64,000 nt of DNA. It comes from Paenibacillus xylanexedens. GTDB taxonomy: Bacteria > Bacillota > Bacilli > Paenibacillales > Paenibacillaceae. A program made the translations under genes and the position numbers. This document shows, one piece after another, positions 59,197-64,000 of the stretch. Location: positions 1-64,000 of the forward strand of contig NZ_VEIO01000003.1 in NCBI RefSeq assembly GCF_007680605.1. Reading direction: 5' to 3'. Each line of letters begins with the position of its first letter. The stretch's first letter is position 1. The notes beneath the pieces were generated by a model. The model was not told the origin of the DNA, ran no database searches, and saw only the letters and a list, made by a program, of their open reading frames with translations.

Positions 59197-60198
59197 GTGG
59201 CTGAACAACCGAAGTCAGAGAGCTTTATGTCTCTCGTCAAAAAAGGCAACACATCCTCTGCTGTAGCCATGGCGGGTAACGCCGTACTTGCACTATGTAA
59301 AGGAGGAGCCTTTATATTCAGTGGCAGCGGCGCCATGTTCGCGTCAGCGATGCATTCACTGGCCGATGCCATTAACCAAGGGTTTGTATTTGTCGGAAGT
59401 GTATTATCCGAGAAAAAACCTACACGCCGCTTCCCGACCGGATTCGGACGGGTCATCAACATTTTCTGTATGATTGCCGTTATTGTGGTGACGATTATGG
59501 CCTATGAAACCATTCACGAAGGCATTCATTTACTCAAGCATCCTGCTGGTCACTCGGGCGGACTGTGGATCAACATTGGTGTGCTTGTGCTTAATATTGT
59601 GATCGATGGAGCCATCCTCATCAAAGCCATGAAGGAAATCTTGAAAGAAGCTCGTGCGCCCAAAGCGACAGGGTTTGCCCTGGTGCCTGCAGCGATTAAA
59701 AATGTAGGGCGCGCCGCACCTCCAACCCGACTTGTATTTTACGAAGACGTTGTAGCTGTGCTTGGAGCAACGCTTGCGCTCGTTTCTGTTGTTGTCATTG
59801 CACTGACAAACTTTGCTTTGCTGGACGGGATTGTCACCACCATCATCGGATGTCTGATGATCGCCGTTGCTTTCCGTGTCGGCTATGACAACATGATCGG
59901 TCTGATCGGTGTCGCCGCACCGCAGGATATCGAGGACAAGGTGTCCCAGACGATTTTGGCAGACAGCCATGTGGCTGATATTCAAATGATGCGAATTATT
60001 CAGGAAGGCCGATATTACCATGTCGAGGGTCTGATTGAATTGACCAAGGGACTCAGTCTCGCGGATGCGGACGATATCAAGTTCCGGATTCAGGAGAAAC
60101 TGATGACAAACCCGGATATTGCTGACGCGGCGATCTCCATTATCGAAGACGACGGCGTGAACAGCTGGGGCAAGAAACATTCGGATGTTATCAAATAG
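59197..60198 (+). CDS. Cation diffusion facilitator family transporter
   Basis: A 333-residue CDF transporter with about six TM segments. The HxxxD site of TM2 is HSLAD; in TM5 the pair is FYEDVVAVLGA, which resembles the SLC30A9 (ZnT9-like) branch rather than classic zinc exporters. The cytoplasmic C-terminal domain reads QTILADSHVADIQMMRIIQEGRYYHVEG. Substrate (zinc, manganese, cobalt or iron) cannot be assigned. The GTG start lies downstream of GGGAGGAAC. Confidence 0.88.
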   Translation: MAEQPKSESFMSLVKKGNTSSAVAMAGNAVLALCKGGAFIFSGSGAMFASAMHSLADAINQGFVFVGSVLSEKKPTRRFPTGFGRVINIFCMIAVIVVTIMAYETIHEGIHLLKHPAGHSGGLWINIGVLVLNIVIDGAILIKAMKEILKEARAPKATGFALVPAAIKNVGRAAPPTRLVFYEDVVAVLGATLALVSVVVIALTNFALLDGIVTTIIGCLMIAVAFRVGYDNMIGLIGVAAPQDIEDKVSQTILADSHVADIQMMRIIQEGRYYHVEGLIELTKGLSLADADDIKFRIQEKLMTNPDIADAAISIIEDDGVNSWGKKHSDVIK

Positions 60199-60250
60199 CA
60201 GAGAAATCGCAGGATACTAGCTAACATATCCCTGCTTCATCTGTACAACA

Positions 60251-60290
60251 AAGAAACGAAGCAGGGTGTGTTCTGCTTCGTTTCTTTTGT
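60251..60290. terminator. Bidirectional terminator between CDF and flavoprotein genes
   Basis: AAGAAACGAAGCAG and CTGCTTCGTTTCTT form a perfect 14-bp stem with an 8-base loop, followed by TTG on the plus strand. It lies between convergent genes. Confidence 0.8.
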
Positions 60291-60375
60291 ATTCTTCGAT
60301 CTTTTTTATCTCCTGTCCCTTTGTTCCGTATTCCTCATGTGCGATGCTCATCTAATATGGCTATCCCTCTCCGGA

Positions 60376-60963
60376 TCACCGTACCTGCTTCATTCCCATT
60401 TCATTCACCTTATCCAGCCATTTCCGACGGAACGCGTCTGTAGACTTGCGGATAGGACTAATGTCGGTCACGCGTATAGGGGATACACCGCTGAATTTAA
60501 GGATGTTGGATTTCATGATTCGGTGCCCTGCCTGTCTATATACCAATGTATTGTACAAACGTGGTGTATCCGATGTCACGATGAGGTGTGCAGACTTGCC
60601 TTTCAACAATTTGTCCCAGAGCGGTGAGTTGTCGCGATATCTCATGGCGAACCCCGGCAGGAAAATCCGATCAATAAACCCTTTCAGCACAGCAGGCATC
60701 GTTCCCCACCACGTCGGATACACAAACACCAAATGATCAGCCCAGCGAATGAGCTCCTGTGCCTTCAGCAGATCGGGTTCAAGCTCTGTCCGCTGACGAT
60801 AGCCGTATCGGAGATTAGGATTAAACTCGATCTCGCTCAGATCGATCATTTCCACAGTCGCCCCGGTTTTCCTTGCTCCCTCTGCGTAAGACGTTGACAG
60901 TACTTTGCAGTAACTTTGCGGGTCAGGGTGACCGTTAATGATGAGAATTTTATTTGCATTCAT
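60376..60963 (-). CDS. NAD(P)H-dependent flavoprotein oxidoreductase (MdaB/KefF-like)
   Basis: A 195-residue flavodoxin-fold quinone reductase type protein: KILIINGHPDPQSYCKVLSTSYAEGARKTGATVEMIDLSE at the N-terminus, ADHLVFVYPTWWGTMPAVLKGFIDRIFLPGFAMRYR in the middle. It probably performs two-electron reduction of quinones with FMN or FAD. It is divergent from the AraC-type regulator 135 bases away, which is a plausible controller. Confidence 0.9.
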   Translation of the reverse strand: MNANKILIINGHPDPQSYCKVLSTSYAEGARKTGATVEMIDLSEIEFNPNLRYGYRQRTELEPDLLKAQELIRWADHLVFVYPTWWGTMPAVLKGFIDRIFLPGFAMRYRDNSPLWDKLLKGKSAHLIVTSDTPRLYNTLVYRQAGHRIMKSNILKFSGVSPIRVTDISPIRKSTDAFRRKWLDKVNEMGMKQVR

Positions 60964-61097
60964 ACTTGTGTTCCTCCTGTATAATATGATCTATGAAGAC
61001 CGATGAAACGGACATATCACAAGCATAGAGTGAACGAAGGCATAAACAAATGATCAAGGGCGCTGAATCATTGCGGATTCGCGCAAACGGAGGAATT

Positions 61098-62159
61098 ATG
61101 AAACATCTTAATCAAAGTGTCCCGATATCCATGGTATATCCTATTTTGAAAACGCTGGTACACAAAGGTTTTGACACGGAATCCTTTTTTAAAGACATCG
61201 ATGTAGACCCCTCCATCTTGGAGAACCCGGATGCCCGGATTCCCGTCACTGAATTGGAACGGATCATGCGGCGTGCTGCTGATTATGCGAATGATCCCTA
61301 TTTTGGATTAAACCAGGGTGGGCGGCTGGATTTTGCGGATTTAAGTCTGCCCGGATATGTGATGATGCATTCCAAAACGATTGGTGACGCGCTTGGCGCG
61401 TACCAGCGGTATAACGATATTTTGTATAGTGGATTTCAACTGGAGTGGAAGGTCGATGGGCCGGATGTGATCATTCAGTTGTCTGTGCAAAATGAAGAAA
61501 TCCCCATGTCTCGCCATTGCGTAGAGGATATGGCTGTTTCGGTATTACATCTGATCAACAAGTTGGCGAATCACCGGGCCGTGGTAAGAGAAGTTCAATT
61601 CCGTCACGAAGCCCCTGACGGGGCAGGTGATCTGTCTGTTTACGTGAACTCCCTTGGGGTCACTCCCGAGTTCGGTGCTACCCAAACCCTGCTGCGTCTA
61701 TCCAAAGAGGTCCTGACGTTGCCCGTTTTATATTCGGATGCCAGGATGTTGAAGGTTTTCGAGTCCATGGCGGAGGAGACCCGGGCAGACCTGTATGCCT
61801 CCCAGCCCTTCTCCAGCAAAGTAAGCCGCTTAATCACGGAGAGTCTGCCTTCCTTCTTCCCCACATTACAACACACGGCAGCACATCTCGGCGTGAGCAT
61901 TCGCACACTACAGAGCAGATTGCGTGAAGAAGGTACAACGTTTAACGAAATCTCCGTTCAGGTACGGAAGGAAATGGCGCAGCGTTACTTACAAAAAGGC
62001 AACTATGCTGTCGGCGATATCGCCTATGCCTTGCATTTTTCAGAACAAAGTGCTTTTCAGAATGCGTTCAAAAAGTGGACAGGACAGACCCCGGGGCAAT
62101 ACCGGGCTAATCTGGCGACCGGGCAGGGAGAGAACCGTAACCCCATACCTAGACTTTAG
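61098..62159 (+). CDS. AraC family transcriptional regulator (OruR-like)
   Basis: A 353-residue regulator with an N-terminal arabinose-binding-like domain of the PF12625 type (~residues 10-195, e.g. LNQGGRLDFADLSLPGYVMMHSKTIGDALGAYQRY) and a C-terminal AraC HTH (LQHTAAHLGVSIRTLQSRLREEGTTFNEI, VGDIAYALHFSEQSAFQNAFKKWTGQTPGQYR). The ATG at 61098 follows GGAGGAATT; a longer frame from 61050 is not needed. It probably regulates the divergent flavoprotein gene. Confidence 0.9.
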   Translation: MKHLNQSVPISMVYPILKTLVHKGFDTESFFKDIDVDPSILENPDARIPVTELERIMRRAADYANDPYFGLNQGGRLDFADLSLPGYVMMHSKTIGDALGAYQRYNDILYSGFQLEWKVDGPDVIIQLSVQNEEIPMSRHCVEDMAVSVLHLINKLANHRAVVREVQFRHEAPDGAGDLSVYVNSLGVTPEFGATQTLLRLSKEVLTLPVLYSDARMLKVFESMAEETRADLYASQPFSSKVSRLITESLPSFFPTLQHTAAHLGVSIRTLQSRLREEGTTFNEISVQVRKEMAQRYLQKGNYAVGDIAYALHFSEQSAFQNAFKKWTGQTPGQYRANLATGQGENRNPIPRL

Positions 62160-62284
62160 TCTAGGATAAGTTTAACGCCAAAGACGGAGGTTTCCTTTTT
62201 CCAGTTCGTGGTATGCTGTGTATAACGAAAGTGATGATACATATTGCACGGATGAAAGATTCCATATTCAAAAGGAGAGAAACT

Positions 62285-62785
62285 ATGGCTAAACGTACGA
62301 TTCTTGCACCTGTCCTGATTTTGCTCGGTGTATATCTGATTCTGAATCAAGGCGGCACAATGGGCCCAGGCACTATCTTTGGTACTTTCTGGCCTACGTT
62401 ATTTGTGATTCCGCTTGGACTGTTCTTCCACTGGCTGTACTTCTCCATGATTGGCCGTGGCGTTGGGTTGCTCGTTCCCGGCGGCTTGCTGCTGACCGTG
62501 GGTATTGTATGCCAGATCGCGATGCTGTTTGGTAACTGGGGCACCATGTGGCCGGGCTTCATTCTGGCGCCAGCGGTCGGTTTGTTTGAACTCTACTGGT
62601 TTGGCGGCAAAAATAAATGGTTGCTGATTCCGATTAATATTCTGACGGTGCTTTCCCTGTTGTTCTTCACAGTCATGTCGATCGGTTCCGTACTGAGCAG
62701 TATGAGCTATATTCAACCTTTCGTAGCGATAGTGCTCATTGTGGGCGGGGCGTATCTCATCATGGGGCGCAAAAAGCATATGTAG
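62285..62785 (+). CDS. LiaF-like/DUF5668 integral membrane protein
   Basis: A 166-residue hydrophobic protein with five predicted TM segments, starting KRTILAPVLILLGVYLIL and ending in a short basic tail (MGRKKHM). The pattern of a TM pair with Asn-Gln-Gly-Gly turns resembles the membrane half of LiaF and related envelope proteins, without the C-terminal DUF2154-like domain. Function unknown. ATG at 62285 with AAAAGGAGAGAAACT upstream. Confidence 0.75.
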   Translation: MAKRTILAPVLILLGVYLILNQGGTMGPGTIFGTFWPTLFVIPLGLFFHWLYFSMIGRGVGLLVPGGLLLTVGIVCQIAMLFGNWGTMWPGFILAPAVGLFELYWFGGKNKWLLIPINILTVLSLLFFTVMSIGSVLSSMSYIQPFVAIVLIVGGAYLIMGRKKHM

Positions 62786-62857
62786 TGGCATGATAAAAGA
62801 TAAACTCCTTGAGTTACACTAAGGCACTCCGAGTGCAGAGTAATCTTCCAATCGCTG

Positions 62858-62909
62858 TTACCCCCGGATTTTTTTGAATCACATATTCTATGTGAAAATC
62901 CGGTGGTAA
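62858..62909. repeat. Two-tier inverted repeat
   Basis: TTACCCCCGGATTTT (62858-62872) and AAAATCCGGTGGTAA (62895-62909) pair with a single mismatch; inside them CACAT (62880-62884) and ATGTG (62890-62894) pair again. There is no T-run, so it is not a simple terminator. It may belong to a dispersed intergenic family. Confidence 0.65.
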
Positions 62910-63026
62910 AGGCGAGCGCTTCGCTTCTACAGCTTATCTCTGCCCTCTCCGTTAATGTGTAACTTGTTAATTATCTGATATCGCACTATGGTGCTATTGC
63001 TCTAGAGCGGGTAAAAGAAAAGGAAC

Positions 63027-63070
63027 CATCCCTGATACATAGGTGATCAAGGGATGTTTTTTTGTTTTTT
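63027..63070. terminator. Terminator, bidirectional
   Basis: CATCCCT (63027-63033) and AGGGATG (63050-63056), extended by GATAC/GTGATC partial pairing, are followed on the plus strand by TTTTTTTG and preceded on that strand by AAAAGGAA (a T-rich run on the minus strand). It separates convergent genes. Confidence 0.75.
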
Positions 63071-63826
63071 TTAGGAGATTTCTGATTCATAGGTCGGTGT
63101 CGGGCTGTCTATTGACGTGGCCTGGCTTGGTTTTGATTGCGTAGCTATGTTGTATTTGATCCAGAAGAAAAGGATCAGAGGCAGGGCCGCGTTTGACGCG
63201 ATAAAGAAAATCAGTGAAGGTATTCCGGCAAGTGGCATGTAGCTTATGCCTGTCACTTGAACGAATAACTGCTCGCCGTTCGGGCCGTCAGAGAACAGGA
63301 TGGATGATGCTCCGTTCCAGCCCAGATGGCTACCTGCTGCAAGAGCTATAGAACCGGTTTTGGCATACGCATATGCCCAAACCAAGCCCATGATAAAGGT
63401 CGTTGTAAATACAATAATCATTACCGGGATGTTTCCGAACACACCGCCCGAGAACCAGTGATACATTCCAAAAGCCATGGAAGAAAGTACGACTCCCCAT
63501 CGGACTCCTAACCCGTGAATCATAAGTACAAGCAGTGCACCACGGAAAAGCAATTCCTCAAACCAGACCGACTTGAAGTTCCACCAACTCGCTTTCCAAA
63601 AATCAGCCCAGGAATATTCCGGGTTTAGCTTCCAGTTTGACATAGTGACCAGGGATTCTGTCCAGTGAACCGCCGAGGACACAAGGATACCCAACAGCAA
63701 AGCTATGGCAAATTGCCGCAGACGCAACCCTGCCGGATGGTACCCGAGCACAGACAACGGTTGCTTGATCGTGAAACGAAGCAAGAGCCAAGATAACAGC
63801 ACAAGCACGATAACGACTAACATCAC
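63071..63826 (-). CDS. CPBP family intramembrane glutamic endopeptidase
   Basis: A 251-residue membrane protease with about seven TM segments. The three conserved motifs are present: EExxxR as EELLFRG, FxxxH as FGMYH, and HxxxN as HLGWN. CPBP (Rce1-like/Abi) proteases cleave within the membrane and in bacteria take part in peptide processing or immunity. The RBS is GGAGGGG. The start is only 21 bases after the stop of the truncated gene on its right, so the two form one operon. Confidence 0.92.
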   Translation of the reverse strand: MMLVVIVLVLLSWLLLRFTIKQPLSVLGYHPAGLRLRQFAIALLLGILVSSAVHWTESLVTMSNWKLNPEYSWADFWKASWWNFKSVWFEELLFRGALLVLMIHGLGVRWGVVLSSMAFGMYHWFSGGVFGNIPVMIIVFTTTFIMGLVWAYAYAKTGSIALAAGSHLGWNGASSILFSDGPNGEQLFVQVTGISYMPLAGIPSLIFFIASNAALPLILFFWIKYNIATQSKPSQATSIDSPTPTYESEIS

Positions 63827-63847
63827 GCCCCTCCTTTCCTTTTCATT

Positions 63848-64000
63848 TTAGTAAGACAAAATCAATTTAAACATCACATCTGCACAGTCAGAGATTTTTC
63901 TCCAATTCATCCGTTCCGTCCCCTCCATCCCGATATACTCTTCATATTCGGGGTTATGGGCTTTAGTACGCACGGGTGTAAATAAAGTTCCCGGCAACCA
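63848..64000 (-). CDS. 3' end of an unidentified gene cut by the window edge
   Basis: On the minus strand, an open frame enters at 64000 and ends at a TAA at 63848-63850, coding 50 residues that include LFTPVRTKAHNPEYEEYIG and ERMNWRKISDCADVMFKLIL. Composition and codon use look like a real gene C-terminus. I do not recognise the family. It ends 21 bases before the CPBP protease start and probably shares its transcript. Confidence 0.6.
   Translation of the reverse strand, partial: WLPGTLFTPVRTKAHNPEYEEYIGMEGTERMNWRKISDCADVMFKLILSY

Overview
The window looks like a chromosomal segment of an endospore-forming, Gram-positive Firmicute, most likely Paenibacillus or a close relative. This rests on a gerA/gerC/gerB-type germination operon, a surface protein with three C-terminal SLH domains, strong AGGAGG-type ribosome binding sites with several TTG and GTG starts, moderate GC content, and a Bacillus megaterium-like anaerobic cobalamin gene set. 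I found no rRNA, tRNA, prophage, insertion sequence or CRISPR array. The species assignment is inference.

Layout. 0.7-5.7 kb: a SulP anion transporter, a phasin-like/UbiB-kinase pair and a ThuA-like protein. 6.2-20.4 kb (minus strand): a cobalamin (corrin ring) cluster led by a promoter and cobalamin riboswitch. It reads cbiH60-type fusion, cbiX, cbiJ, cbiC, cbiD, cbiET, cbiL, cbiF, cbiG, cbiA, which is every step from sirohydrochlorin to cobyrinate a,c-diamide by the anaerobic route. A HemD-like gene lies upstream with its own terminator. The cluster is interrupted by repeat islands: three copies of a ~208 bp nested inverted repeat and several short tandem arrays. 21.6-26.0 kb: a spore germinant-receptor operon (A, C, a small two-TM protein, B).

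26-35 kb: a small hypothetical protein with pirin, DoxX, a BlaI/M56 sensor pair with a palindromic operator, catalase with Per-box-like sites, a PerR-like Fur protein overlapping an atypical winged-helix regulator, a GGDEF diguanylate cyclase and an aldo/keto reductase. 35-42 kb: a GAF/histidine-kinase/receiver protein with degenerate catalytic motifs, the class III ribonucleotide reductase nrdDG behind an Fnr-type palindrome and paired NrdR-like boxes, and a chemoreceptor. 42-49.5 kb: a cytoplasmic GH3 glycosidase, an FAD/Rieske oxidoreductase, a DUF1700/DUF4097 pair and an SDR.

50-55 kb: a 1659-residue secreted SLH protein built from fourteen 39-residue propeller-like repeats, three nearly identical 107-residue Ig-like units, a further Ig-like domain, two Fn3 domains and SLH anchors. 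55-64 kb: an XRE-cupin regulator, a VOC protein, an esterase/LigB-dioxygenase pair, a SUKH protein, a CDF transporter, a quinone-reductase-like flavoprotein divergent from an AraC regulator, a LiaF-like membrane protein, a CPBP protease, and the 3' end of an unidentified gene cut by the right edge.

I do not see a clearly new multi-gene system. The observations most worth following are the nested inverted-repeat family in the cobalamin cluster, the unusual low-complexity additions on three cobalamin enzymes, the PerR/atypical-regulator overlap, and the pseudokinase-like sensor.
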